42,065 nt of DNA from an uncultured bacterium (lineage in GTDB: Bacteria; Verrucomicrobiota; Lentisphaeria; Victivallales; UBA1829), in the NCBI GenBank assembly GCA_902762495.1, contig CACWOL010000025.1, forward strand, positions 1 to 42,065. Reading direction: 5' to 3'. The notes below the pieces were generated by a model. That model saw nothing but the letters and a program-made list of their open reading frames with translations. It searched no databases and had not been told where the DNA came from. The translations under genes and the position numbers were made by a program. Positions 24,353-32,888 of the stretch are shown here, piece by piece; the first letter of the stretch is position 1; every line of letters starts with the position of its first letter.

Positions 24353-24877
24353 ATGAACAACGACCTTATTCAACTCATCATGACGCGCACGAGCATCCGC
24401 GCATTCCAGGACAAACCCGTCTCCGACGAGACGGTCGAAGTGCTCCTGAAAGCCGCGATGGCGGCTCCCTCTGCGAAGAATTCCCGGCCGTGGTCGTTCG
24501 TCGTCATCCGCAACCGCGCCTTGCTCGAAAAGCTCGGCGACAGCCTGCCCAACGCAAAGATGACAGCTACCGCGCCCGTCGCGGTCGTGATCTGCGGCGC
24601 GCTCGACAAAGCTCTCCCCGGCGAGGCGCGCGAATACTGGATCCAGGACGCAGCCGCCGCGACCGAAAACTTCCTGCTCGCTGTTCACGCGCTCGGTCTC
24701 GGCGCGGTCTGGACCGGCGTACACCCCATCTCCGAACGCATCCGCATCATCAAGGACGCCCTGCGTCTCCCTGACGGCATTGAGCCGTTCTGCCTGATCC
24801 CGTTCGGGTATCCGGCAGTTCCCGCCGCGGTGAAGGACAAATGGGATCCCTCCATTGTCCATCAGGACACCTGGTAA
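24353..24877 (+). CDS. nitroreductase-family flavoprotein
   Basis: The 174 residues show the FMN-binding N-terminus IMTRTSIRAFQDKPV and AAMAAPSAKNSRPWSFVVI, the central WIQDAAAATENFLLAVHALGLGAVWTGVHP, and the C-terminal IPFGYPA. It is a normal-length member of the family that reduces quinones, nitro groups or flavins with NAD(P)H; the physiological substrate cannot be told. AAAGGAG precedes the ATG. It is the last gene of the redox operon, with a terminator behind it. Confidence 0.88.
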   Translation: MNNDLIQLIMTRTSIRAFQDKPVSDETVEVLLKAAMAAPSAKNSRPWSFVVIRNRALLEKLGDSLPNAKMTATAPVAVVICGALDKALPGEAREYWIQDAAAATENFLLAVHALGLGAVWTGVHPISERIRIIKDALRLPDGIEPFCLIPFGYPAVPAAVKDKWDPSIVHQDTW

Positions 24878-24912
24878 TTCCATATTCCTCTCTTGATTCC
24901 ATTTTTCAGAAG

Positions 24913-24947
24913 GGGCAAATCGTACTGTTGTGCGGTTTGCCCTTGTT
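24913..24947 (+). terminator. terminator of the redox operon
   Basis: GGGCAAATCG pairs with CGGTTTGCCC (ten pairs, one G-U), ten-base loop, followed by TTGTT. Confidence 0.65.
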
Positions 24948-25382
24948 CTGTATGCCGAAGTCCGTTTGCTCGACACACAAAAAAGGATAACAATGAACAT
25001 ATTGTGTCACCAAAGGCAAAAAAAAGATAGACTAATGTTGTATAAAACCTAAAATACCCAAAAAACGAAACTACTCTTTTTCTTTCTTTCCTGATTCCTT
25101 GCAGTGATTTACCTAACATGGTCTCAATAATATCATTCCTGTATAATCTTTTATTTGACAAGGTGATTTCATGAGATTAAAAACGGCCTGTTTATCAAAT
25201 AATCCATACATTGTGTTAAATAATACATTTTCATTTTTTCGCCTTTGCGGTATATTAATAAGACAAAAGCCACACTGTTTGTCCACATCGTTTCAAATAA
25301 CATAAAAACCTCCGGCTGCGCCCTGCGGAATGTCCCGTTCCCGTCCGGCTCGGCCATGCTGGAACAACCCGAAGGCAGTCCT
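24948..25382 (+). other. AT-rich intergenic region upstream of the double-MarR gene
   Basis: About 430 bp without a convincing gene. It is much richer in A and T than the surroundings, with A-runs and T-runs throughout. TATATT at 25251-25256 may be the -10 box for the downstream regulator; no clear -35 is present. The composition suggests a regulatory or recently acquired spacer. Confidence 0.45.
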
Positions 25383-26465
25383 ATGAAAAAACAATTCTTA
25401 GCAGTCACATCCTGTCGCAAACTCCTTTTCATCGCGGATCGGATTCGTTCCACGTCCGTGGGTGTGTTCGGTCTCGACGGCGATTATTCATTCGCGCAGT
25501 TCCCCATCGTGAAATACTTCCTGGAGAATCCGGATTCGGTGCCCCAGATCAAACGTCTCTCGGAGTATTCCGGCCTCAGCTCCGGCGCGATCTCCCAGGC
25601 GGTCGACCTGTACGTCGCGAGCGGCATCATAGAACGCAAGTCTATCCCCGAGAACCGCCGCAGCACCGGCGTGATGCTGTCCTCGAAGGGCAAATCCCTG
25701 CGGAACACCACGATCGCCCTGCTCGCGAAGCGTTTCTCCGCCTTCGAATCCTCGCTCGACCCGAACACGCTCGCGAAATTCCGCGAAGTGCTGAGTTTCC
25801 TCTATCAGTCCAGAACCGGCTCCGAGCATCTCGCCGCGAAGCACGTCGCCGACCTCTGCAAGCTTCCGTCCGAGCCGATCCCGATCCCGGCCGGCGAGAC
25901 CGCGCCCGCCAAGCTGCCCTCCTGGCTGCTCCTGATCCATTTTGTGGACGCTCTCCGTTTCCCCGTGATGCACCACCATTACGTGTCCCGTTCCGGCCGC
26001 ACCACGCTCGGTAAGCTTCGCATCCTGAACTACCTCTTCGCCATCCACGGCCGCAAGACTCTGCCGATGATCAAGGACTTCGCGGACCGCTTCCACCTGC
26101 CGTCTGCCGCCGTCACGCAGACGCTGAACGCGCTGTACGCCGATGGCCTGGTCAACCGCATCCCGGGCCCGAAGGACCGCCGCGTCACGCTGATCAGCCT
26201 CACGGACAAGGGCGAGCATCTCTACCGCGTCTGCACGGCCTCCTATGTGCGTTTTATGAAGGAAGTGTTCGACAAGCTCCCGCAGGACCAGGTCGAAGCC
26301 TTCGTTGCCGCGCTCGAAGCCATGGCGACCTTCCTCACCAGGGAACGCTTCGTTTCCCCGTACGCCGTCACGGTCGAATCGCTCTATCCCCCGATCTCCG
26401 AAGCTGAAACGGATATCGACGTCGAAGCCGAAGCGGCGGAGATCGAAAAGACCAAGCTCGACTGA
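25383..26465 (+). CDS. regulator with two tandem MarR-type winged-helix domains
   Basis: The 360-residue protein contains two DNA-binding domains in one chain. Domain 1 (about 40-125) has the recognition helix region LSEYSGLSSGAISQAVDLYVASGIIER and wing PENRRSTGVMLSSKG. Domain 2 (about 205-300) has FADRFHLPSAAVTQTLNALYADGLVNR and wing PKDRRVTLISLTDKG. MarR proteins are normally 140-180 residues and dimerise; here one chain could be a built-in pseudo-dimer. The tail is acidic (EAETDIDVEAEAAEIEK). The start at 25383 is preceded by GAAGG; an in-frame ATG at 25356 is an alternative. Target genes unknown; the redox operon and the esterase are its neighbours. Confidence 0.85.
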   Translation: MKKQFLAVTSCRKLLFIADRIRSTSVGVFGLDGDYSFAQFPIVKYFLENPDSVPQIKRLSEYSGLSSGAISQAVDLYVASGIIERKSIPENRRSTGVMLSSKGKSLRNTTIALLAKRFSAFESSLDPNTLAKFREVLSFLYQSRTGSEHLAAKHVADLCKLPSEPIPIPAGETAPAKLPSWLLLIHFVDALRFPVMHHHYVSRSGRTTLGKLRILNYLFAIHGRKTLPMIKDFADRFHLPSAAVTQTLNALYADGLVNRIPGPKDRRVTLISLTDKGEHLYRVCTASYVRFMKEVFDKLPQDQVEAFVAALEAMATFLTRERFVSPYAVTVESLYPPISEAETDIDVEAEAAEIEKTKLD

Positions 26466-26475
26466 AAGCATTGAT

Positions 26476-26509
26476 CCGGAACGGCAGTTTTGTTTTTTCT
26501 CCGTTCCGG
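26476..26509 (+). terminator. hairpin after the regulator gene
   Basis: CCGGAACGG pairs perfectly with CCGTTCCGG; the 16-base loop is T-rich and no T-tract follows. A second weaker stem (GCCCGG/CCGGGC, about 26530-26565) followed by ATTTTC lies downstream. Confidence 0.45.
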
Positions 26510-26594
26510 TCAGCCTTCGTATAATATCGCCCGGATTTCCCGCGCATCCTGCCGGAAACCGGGCATTTTCTGTCTCTTATTCGCCTGTCTCTGC

Positions 26595-26623
26595 TTGACT
26601 TTTTCACGGAAACGCTGTATAAT
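26595..26623 (+). promoter_or_regulatory. near-consensus promoter of the esterase gene
   Basis: TTGACT, 17 bp, TATAAT: the best sigma-70-like promoter in the window, 63 bp before the ATG. Confidence 0.75.
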
Positions 26624-26686
26624 ACAGAACGATCATCGTCTTATTTCATCTTCTTTTCATAACCCGATACAACCCAAAGGAACACC

Positions 26687-27661
26687 ATGAAACACCTCAG
26701 ACTCTTCGCCTGTGCGGCGGCCCTCGCCGTCCTCTGCGGCTGCGCCAGCACCGGCGCTTCCACCGACTCCACCCGTACCGCCTTCCCCGACAACGCGTTC
26801 AAGGAGATTCCGCAGGAATACTTCAGCGTCTGCGAGAAGGGCGGCGTCATCAAGGACTTCAAGTACACGACGCGCGACAACCAGACCGCCGGCAGCCCCG
26901 AGTTCGAGAAATCCGGCCTCGTGTATCTGCCCTACGGCTACGACGAGAACGACTCGTCCACCCGCTACAACGTGCTGTACCTGATGCACGGCGGCGGCGA
27001 CAATCCCGGCTGGTACTTCGGCGGAGCGGGCCAGAACACCCGTCTCAAAAACGTGATCGACCATCTGATCGCGAACGGCGAGATGAAACCGCTCATCATC
27101 TGCGCGCTCTCCTACTACACGCAGTACAGCAACGACGCCACGAAGAACTGCATCGACTTCCACTACGAGCTCGACAAGGACGTGATCCCGGTCTTCGAGA
27201 AGCAGTACCGCACCTACGCCAAGGACGTCTCGCAGGAAGCGCTCGACGCCTCCAGATGGCATCGCGGCTTCGGCGGATTCTCCATGGGCGCCTGCGCCAC
27301 CTGGTCCGTCTTCGAGCACTGCCTCGGCGAAATGGGCTACTTCATCCCGATGAGCGGCGACTGCTGGGCCATTGGACGCGGCAAGTCCGCCGAATCCGCA
27401 AAGTATCTCGCCGATTCGGTCGTCAAGAACGGCAAGACCGCGAACGATTTCTACATCTACTCCGGCTGCGGCCGCAACGACGTCGCGGAGCCGAACATGA
27501 CCCCGATGATCAATGAGATGAAGAAGTATCCCGAGATCTTCAAGTATTGCGACAACTTCAAGGATGGCAACCTCTACCAGATGGTCTACGAACGCGGCGG
27601 ACACGACATCAACTCCGTCATGCGCGTGATGTACAACGGTCTGCCGAAAATGTTCGACTGA
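26687..27661 (+). CDS. lipoprotein esterase of the CE1/esterase D type
   Basis: The 324 residues start with a lipoprotein signal (LAVLCGC, lipid-bearing Cys near 20). An alpha/beta-hydrolase domain follows: oxyanion region YLMHGGGDNPGWYF (about 100-113), nucleophile elbow GFSMG with Ser199, and a likely catalytic His306 in RGGHDI. Related CE1 proteins release ferulic or acetic acid from arabinoxylan, which would fit the nearby GH43 enzymes; the actual substrate is not known. AAAGGAA precedes the ATG. Its own promoter and terminator make it a single-gene unit. Confidence 0.85.
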   Translation: MKHLRLFACAAALAVLCGCASTGASTDSTRTAFPDNAFKEIPQEYFSVCEKGGVIKDFKYTTRDNQTAGSPEFEKSGLVYLPYGYDENDSSTRYNVLYLMHGGGDNPGWYFGGAGQNTRLKNVIDHLIANGEMKPLIICALSYYTQYSNDATKNCIDFHYELDKDVIPVFEKQYRTYAKDVSQEALDASRWHRGFGGFSMGACATWSVFEHCLGEMGYFIPMSGDCWAIGRGKSAESAKYLADSVVKNGKTANDFYIYSGCGRNDVAEPNMTPMINEMKKYPEIFKYCDNFKDGNLYQMVYERGGHDINSVMRVMYNGLPKMFD

Positions 27662-27690
27662 GCTCCCGCTCCATAGCTTTTGTAAGCTCG

Positions 27691-27725
27691 TCCGCCGGCC
27701 CCGGTTTTCGTCCGGCGGACTTTTT
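27691..27725 (+). terminator. terminator of the esterase gene
   Basis: TCCGCCGG pairs perfectly with CCGGCGGA (eight pairs), followed by CTTTTT. Confidence 0.8.
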
Positions 27726-27798
27726 GAAACAGCAACAAGGGACTCTCCGGCAGACGGCGTGTTGCCTGAGATTCTTCAATCAAAAGTTCTACCCACCA

Positions 27799-28542
27799 AT
27801 GAGTACTGCGACTGATACGGATTCCGCCCGCCTGAAACGGGACTGGCGGATCAAGTTCGCTCTTCTGACGGCAGGCGTGCTCTTTGCGATCGCGTCGTGC
27901 ATCAACGCCCCGGCCTATGCGTATGAGGACGGGTGCATCGTCCTGCAACACCTCGGGACCGTGGTCCTGCTGATCCCTCTGGCACTGGAACTGAAGCATC
28001 AGAGGATGAGCGTGTCCGCCTGCGTCGGGCTTTTCCTGTTCACCTGCGTTCATATCGTGGGGGCCAGATACCTTTATTCCAACGTCCCGTACGACAAATG
28101 GGCGAAGACAGTCCTGAACGTCGACCTCGACCTTGAGGGACAATGGGAGATCAAGGCCGTGGGAACGGGCGTGATCCACGGGAACAAGTTCGACAGGATG
28201 GTGCATTTCTCGTTCGGGCTGCTCCTGTTCCCGTTCATCTACCAGCTGACGAAACGCCTGATGAAGGACCTCAAACCCGTTTATGCGCTTCTCTTCGCGT
28301 GGCTGGCCATTCAGTCGGCGAGCATGATCTACGAACTGTTCGAGTGGTTCCTCTCCCTCGTCCTGAGCCCGGAAAACGCCGAGAACTACAACGGACAGCA
28401 GGGTGACATGTGGGATGCACAGAAAGATATGGCGCTGGCTCTGGGCGGGTCCACGATCTCCGCGCTGTGGATCTTCTTCGCCGGGAAGATGTGGCGAAGA
28501 TCGCAGCAGGGTAAATCCGGCGATGAATCCTCTTCGGATTGA
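27799..28542 (+). CDS. DUF2238/YjdF-like membrane protein
   Basis: A 247-residue integral membrane protein with about six hydrophobic segments. Three conserved motifs of the DUF2238 (YjdF) family are present: GNKFDRMVHFSFGLLLFP (about 131-148), YELFEWFLS (about 178-186) and QQGDMWDAQKDMALALGG (about 199-216). The function of the family is unknown. I chose ATG 27799 because longer frames run back through the upstream terminator; no clear Shine-Dalgarno sequence precedes it. It seems to be a single gene with no obvious link to its neighbours. Confidence 0.85.
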   Translation: MSTATDTDSARLKRDWRIKFALLTAGVLFAIASCINAPAYAYEDGCIVLQHLGTVVLLIPLALELKHQRMSVSACVGLFLFTCVHIVGARYLYSNVPYDKWAKTVLNVDLDLEGQWEIKAVGTGVIHGNKFDRMVHFSFGLLLFPFIYQLTKRLMKDLKPVYALLFAWLAIQSASMIYELFEWFLSLVLSPENAENYNGQQGDMWDAQKDMALALGGSTISALWIFFAGKMWRRSQQGKSGDESSSD

Positions 28543-28676
28543 GGGCTGAACCGGATCCGCATTTGCCGGCTTCGGAGGCCCGGACAGCAGTTTCTCTTCG
28601 GGGACGCCCTCAAAGCGCGGGGAATGTGTCGACAATATCTCAGGTAAAAAAAGGTGAAAAAAGCCTGCCGGACCGG

Positions 28677-28704
28677 TTGTATTTGAACCTTCGGACTGTA
28701 TATT
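28677..28704 (+). promoter_or_regulatory. promoter of the YdbH-YnbE-YdbL-like operon
   Basis: TTGTAT, 16 bp, TATATT, about 75 bp before the ATG at 28780. Confidence 0.55.
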
Positions 28705-28779
28705 ATTAGAGAATCATATAGGGATGATTGTGCCCTTTTTTCTCAATGAACCGCCAGAATATCAAATACAGAACGCATC

Positions 28780-31700
28780 ATGCCGGAATCCGAACCTGAA
28801 AAAAAGACTGTCCCAGCCGGGACACCGGACTCTTCCGTGGCTGAAAAGCGGAAGCCTGAACCGGACAAGAAATCCGGGGCATCTGTCGCGTCTTCAGGAA
28901 AGAAGCCGCCGATCCCGCGCCGTGCGAAATGGTTGATCGCCCTGCTGCTGGTCCTGTGCCTGATCCTGCTGGGCGCGCTGGTCGAGCTGGCATGCCTGCC
29001 GCGTCTCCTGGAAGAGGACATCAATAAGATTCTTCAGCCGCTCGCCGAAGGCGGCGGCGTGGAGTTCCGCATCAAGACCATCAGCCTGACCTCGGCGGAA
29101 GTCGCCTGCAAGGTCAAAGACACCACCCGCGACGGCAGGCCGCTGAACGTCGGCAGCATCGGTTCGCTCTCGATCCGCTACTCTCCGCTCGAACTCATGC
29201 GCAATCGCGCCATCGAATCCATCGACATCGAAAACTGCAACATCATGGCCGACTATTCGGACGGATCGTTTTCCATCCCCGCTTACGACCTCTTCGCGAA
29301 GTCGTTCCAGTCCGGCGAAAAGAAGGAGAAGGATGACTCCGCCCCCGCGGACGACCTCAACGCCGTGATCCCGGTGAAGGTCGGAAAGATATCCCTCTCC
29401 GGCAGCCTCGCCGCCGTGGCGCGCGGCGAGGACGCTGTGGACAACTTGCACATCCCGTACGCCGTCACGGTCACCCCCGACCCGGAACAGGGCTGGAACA
29501 GGCTCGATTGCTCGCTCATGGTCCATTTCTCGACCAACGGCATCCGGTGCAAGGCGACGTATCTGCACCGGGAAAAGAAGGTCGAGCTGAACCTCGACGA
29601 TTTCTCCCTCGCCACCTCGGGCCTGCCCAGCACGGTGCGGTCCGGCCTGCCGCGCGGGCTCCGCGCCGGCGTCTCCCTGAGCGCAAAGGCGGAGATCGAC
29701 CTGAACAGCCTGAACCTGGAGGAGCTTGACAATTCGTCCCTCGACCTCAACGGCGAACTCACGTTCGGCTACCGCACGCCGCAGGGGCTCCGCATCGACT
29801 CCTCTGCGCCGTTCTCGCTGAAGACGGTCCCGCGTGTGATCCCGACCGTGAAGCCCATGAAGCCGCCCAAAACGGAGCAGGACATCGTTTTCACGCTCGG
29901 CACGCTGAAAGGCGAATACGACGGGATCCCGTTCGAGCTTGACAAGCTCAATGCGACCGTCTCGCTTTCGAAACGCATCGTCGGCGGCGGATTCCAGTTT
30001 ACCGTCGCCGAGTCCGAACCCGCGCAGTTCCGCTTCAGCGGTATCATGGACGAAGAGAAGAAATTTTTTGAGATCCAACTTGAAAACCACCCGATCCTCA
30101 AGGCAAAATACAAGGGCATCGACGTCTCCGCCGGCTTCGGCCCCTTCCTGGCCTGCCTGGACATGCGGCGCGACGGAATGGCCGTCCAATCCCGCTTCAG
30201 CATCGCGCCCGCTGTGGAATTCGACGGCGGCGCGTTCGCTCCCGGGCTCAAGGGGCTGACCGCGTCCTTCCGGCGGGGAGAGATCACGGGCGAGTTCAAT
30301 ATGAACGGCGGCCAGATGATGGGTTCCCTCAAAATCATCGCCGGAGACCTCCGCGCGGAATACAACGGCATGACCGTCTCCCTCAGGCCGGAAAAGATCG
30401 ATATGGGCTTCCTCAAGGCCGAGGAGCTTCAGGGCGCGACCATCCACCTCACGGACGGAGAACTTGATTTCGAGAAGGAGGGCATGAAGGTCTCCTTCAA
30501 GCCCGAATCCTTCAAGGCCGGCGTCAGGCTGACCGACGGCATCGAAAAGGCATCCGCCGAACTCAAAGGCGGAAAGCTCCTCGCCGAGCTCGATGGCATG
30601 ACCTGCAAGGCGGACACGCTTTCATTTGACGCCAAATCGGAGGACGGACAAACATACAAGGCCGACGGGAAGATCGCCGGTTTCCAGTTCAAGCAGGATG
30701 CCGCCAACCTCACCTACGACGCGCCGGAACTCGGCCTGGACGCGGCGTTCGACATCGGCAGGGGCATCCTCTCCGGCGCGGTCGCCTGCCCCGATTCCAA
30801 GCTCGCCATGCCCGAATTGAAACTCCTCGCGCAAAACCTCCACTGGGATTTCCCGTTCGACTACGCGCTCGCCGAGGCGGAAGAGGATGAGGCCGATGCG
30901 AAAAATGCCACGCCCGCCACGCCGCGCACGGGCAGGATTTCGCTCGGCGACTTCGAGTTCAACGGCGTTCAGGCGGCCTCCCTCGACGGCACGGTCCAGT
31001 GGGACGACGCCGCGAAGACGTTCCGCCTGAAAACGGACGCGCATCTCTTCTCCATCGACGGCCAGATCTACGCGAATGTCGCGCTCGGCGAAGCCGCCGG
31101 GGTCGAGGTCGAATGCGGCCTGACCATCCCGGAACAGCAGGCCGACCTGTCGAAGGACCTCGCCAAGTTCCTGCCGCAGTTCGAAGAGATATCGTGCACG
31201 GGCAAGCTCTCCGCCGACGCCGTGTACAAAATCCTGCCGAAGACCACCACCGGACACGCGAAGTTCCGCATCGCCGATGCCGACCTCTTCATCCCCGAAC
31301 AGAAACTTGAGGTGCGCGGCATCGGCCTCGGATTCGAGGTCCCGGAAATATCCATCCTCAAATCCGCGCCCGGCCAGACGCTTTCCTTCAAGTCCGTCAA
31401 GTACGACAAGATCGAGACCGGGGCTGGCCTCGCCACATTCCGCATGGAGGCCCCGGACACCTGGCAGGTCGAAAACGCTCGCCTCGACTGGTGCAACGGC
31501 CACATCCGCCTCGGCGGCATCACGTACCGCATCGGACAGACGACCACCGAGGCCGTGCTCTACTGCGACCGCCTGGAGATGCCGCTCTTCCTCACGCAGA
31601 TCGGGCTCGGCGAGATCAGCGGCAGCGGCTCCATCAACGGCACCATCCCGGTCGTGCTCGTGCAGAAGACCGACGCGTTCGGCAAGTCGAAGATCGACAA

Positions 31701-32088
31701 CATCTATTTCGAGGACGCGTTCCTCTTCTCCACCCCCGGCGAGGACGGCGTGATCAAGGGCGAACTCGACGAGGCGCTGACGAACGCCGGCACCGGCATC
31801 GAAATGGAGCTCGCGAAAGACGCCCTGAAGGACTTCTCCTACTCCTGGGTCCGCATGCGCCTGCAGTCCGTCGGCCCGGAGAAGGAGAACATGAAGCTCT
31901 CGCTTTCGTTCGACGGCAAACCGAACCGCGCACTGTACTATGCGTTCGACGAGAACACCGCCTCGTTCATGAAGTCCAACACCCCCTGCATCTTCCAGGG
32001 CATCCGGCTGGACACGAACGTGAACATGTACGGGAAGGCGATGGAGCTCGCCGATTATTTCCAGAAGATCCTCTCCAAAGCGGAGTGA
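28780..32088 (+). CDS. YdbH-like AsmA-superfamily intermembrane protein
   Basis: The 1102-residue protein has a Pro/Lys-rich cytoplasmic head (1-48), one membrane helix (about 49-75, WLIALLLVLCLILLGALVELACL) and a very long beta-strand-rich periplasmic part, as in the AsmA/TamB/YdbH bridge proteins that carry phospholipids from inner to outer membrane. The C-terminal 200 residues (GLGEISGSGSINGTIPVVL, then IDNIYFEDAFLFSTPGEDGVIKGE) match the YdbH C-terminal domain style. Two small downstream genes resembling ynbE and ydbL, in the E. coli order, strongly support the assignment. It is longer than E. coli YdbH (about 880). The ATG at 28780 lacks a strong Shine-Dalgarno sequence. Confidence 0.85.
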   Translation: MPESEPEKKTVPAGTPDSSVAEKRKPEPDKKSGASVASSGKKPPIPRRAKWLIALLLVLCLILLGALVELACLPRLLEEDINKILQPLAEGGGVEFRIKTISLTSAEVACKVKDTTRDGRPLNVGSIGSLSIRYSPLELMRNRAIESIDIENCNIMADYSDGSFSIPAYDLFAKSFQSGEKKEKDDSAPADDLNAVIPVKVGKISLSGSLAAVARGEDAVDNLHIPYAVTVTPDPEQGWNRLDCSLMVHFSTNGIRCKATYLHREKKVELNLDDFSLATSGLPSTVRSGLPRGLRAGVSLSAKAEIDLNSLNLEELDNSSLDLNGELTFGYRTPQGLRIDSSAPFSLKTVPRVIPTVKPMKPPKTEQDIVFTLGTLKGEYDGIPFELDKLNATVSLSKRIVGGGFQFTVAESEPAQFRFSGIMDEEKKFFEIQLENHPILKAKYKGIDVSAGFGPFLACLDMRRDGMAVQSRFSIAPAVEFDGGAFAPGLKGLTASFRRGEITGEFNMNGGQMMGSLKIIAGDLRAEYNGMTVSLRPEKIDMGFLKAEELQGATIHLTDGELDFEKEGMKVSFKPESFKAGVRLTDGIEKASAELKGGKLLAELDGMTCKADTLSFDAKSEDGQTYKADGKIAGFQFKQDAANLTYDAPELGLDAAFDIGRGILSGAVACPDSKLAMPELKLLAQNLHWDFPFDYALAEAEEDEADAKNATPATPRTGRISLGDFEFNGVQAASLDGTVQWDDAAKTFRLKTDAHLFSIDGQIYANVALGEAAGVEVECGLTIPEQQADLSKDLAKFLPQFEEISCTGKLSADAVYKILPKTTTGHAKFRIADADLFIPEQKLEVRGIGLGFEVPEISILKSAPGQTLSFKSVKYDKIETGAGLATFRMEAPDTWQVENARLDWCNGHIRLGGITYRIGQTTTEAVLYCDRLEMPLFLTQIGLGEISGSGSINGTIPVVLVQKTDAFGKSKIDNIYFEDAFLFSTPGEDGVIKGELDEALTNAGTGIEMELAKDALKDFSYSWVRMRLQSVGPEKENMKLSLSFDGKPNRALYYAFDENTASFMKSNTPCIFQGIRLDTNVNMYGKAMELADYFQKILSKAE

Positions 32089-32168
32089 CGATACCCCACG
32101 AACCCTTAACCTGTCAGCACAAAACAGCACACATAACAAACCATCAACTCAACAGAAAGGAATCCGAC

Positions 32169-32360
32169 ATGAAAACATTCCTGCCAATCCTCGCCGCCGC
32201 GGCCGTTCTGGCCGGCATCGGCACGTCGGCCTGCATCCGGACCGACAACACGGTCGACGTCAAGCCGATCGAGATCAAGCCCGTGCACATCACGCTCGAC
32301 ATCAACATCCGCATCGAAAAAGCCCTCGACGACTTCTTCGGCGACCTCGACGCACTTTGA
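32169..32360 (+). CDS. YnbE-like small lipoprotein
   Basis: A 63-residue exported protein. After a signal segment (MKTFLPILAAAAVLAGIGTSAC) comes TVDVKPIEIKPVHITLDINIRIEKALDDFFGDLDAL. The part PIEIKPVHITLDINIRIEKALDD closely follows the YnbE pattern (PITINMNVKIEHEI in E. coli from memory). In E. coli, YnbE is an outer-membrane lipoprotein that caps the YdbH bridge. The lipobox (TSAC) is imperfect, with Thr at -3. GAAAGGA precedes the ATG; it lies 80 bp after the ydbH-like gene. Confidence 0.82.
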   Translation: MKTFLPILAAAAVLAGIGTSACIRTDNTVDVKPIEIKPVHITLDINIRIEKALDDFFGDLDAL

Positions 32361-32389
32361 TCCGAACCACATTCTGAGGAGACTTTACC

Positions 32390-32818
32390 ATGAAAAAACT
32401 GCTCGCTCTCTCCATCGCCGCCCTCACGCTCGCGTTCGCCGTCCCGCAGGCGCTTTCCGCCGCTGACGACGCCGCCACCATCAAGAAGAACATGGCCGAA
32501 CGCAAGCCGAAGATCGAAACCCTCAAGAAGGCCGGCACCGTCGGCGAAAACAAGACCGGCTACCTCGAAGTCATGAAGGACAAAGACGGCAAGGACGTCA
32601 AGATCGAAGACGCCGACAAGAAGATCGTCGACGACGAAAACACCGACCGCAAGACCGTCTACGCCGCCATCGCCAAGAAGGAAGGCTCCACCGTCGACAA
32701 GGTCGGCGAGCTCCGCGCCAAACAGATCCGTTCCAAGGCGAACGAAGGCGACTACATCCAGGGCGAAGACGGCAAGTGGGTCAAGGCCCCCAAACCCGCC
32801 CCCGCGGAAAAGAAGTAA
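32390..32818 (+). CDS. YdbL-like (DUF1318) periplasmic protein
   Basis: A 142-residue protein with a clear Sec signal peptide (MKKLLALSIAALTLAFAVPQALSAA). The segment IKKNMAERKPKIETLKKAGTVGENKTGYLEV, and AKKEGSTVDKVGELRAKQIRSKANEGDYIQGEDGKWVKA at the end, are typical of YdbL/DUF1318. In E. coli it tunes the YdbH-YnbE bridge. GGAG precedes the ATG 29 bp after the ynbE-like gene, so the three form an operon ended by a terminator. The middle part (KDKDGKDVKIEDADKKIVDDENTDR) is extra charged sequence compared with the roughly 108 residues of E. coli YdbL. Confidence 0.85.
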   Translation: MKKLLALSIAALTLAFAVPQALSAADDAATIKKNMAERKPKIETLKKAGTVGENKTGYLEVMKDKDGKDVKIEDADKKIVDDENTDRKTVYAAIAKKEGSTVDKVGELRAKQIRSKANEGDYIQGEDGKWVKAPKPAPAEKK

Positions 32819-32847
32819 GCCTTTTCCACCGGCGTTAAGCCGAATCC

Positions 32848-32876
32848 CCCGGGGTGCCATTCGTGCCCCGGGTTTT
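32848..32876 (+). terminator. terminator of the YdbH-type operon
   Basis: CCCGGGG pairs perfectly with CCCCGGG, 11-base loop, followed by TTTT; it ends 12 bp before the Fic gene. Confidence 0.75.
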
Positions 32877-32888
32877 CCATCATATTCC

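Noticed and set aside
24862..25161. A 99-codon minus-strand frame in the AT-rich region after the nitroreductase
   Set aside because: It overlaps the terminator and the end of the nitroreductase gene; its hydrophobic segment follows from A/T-rich sequence.
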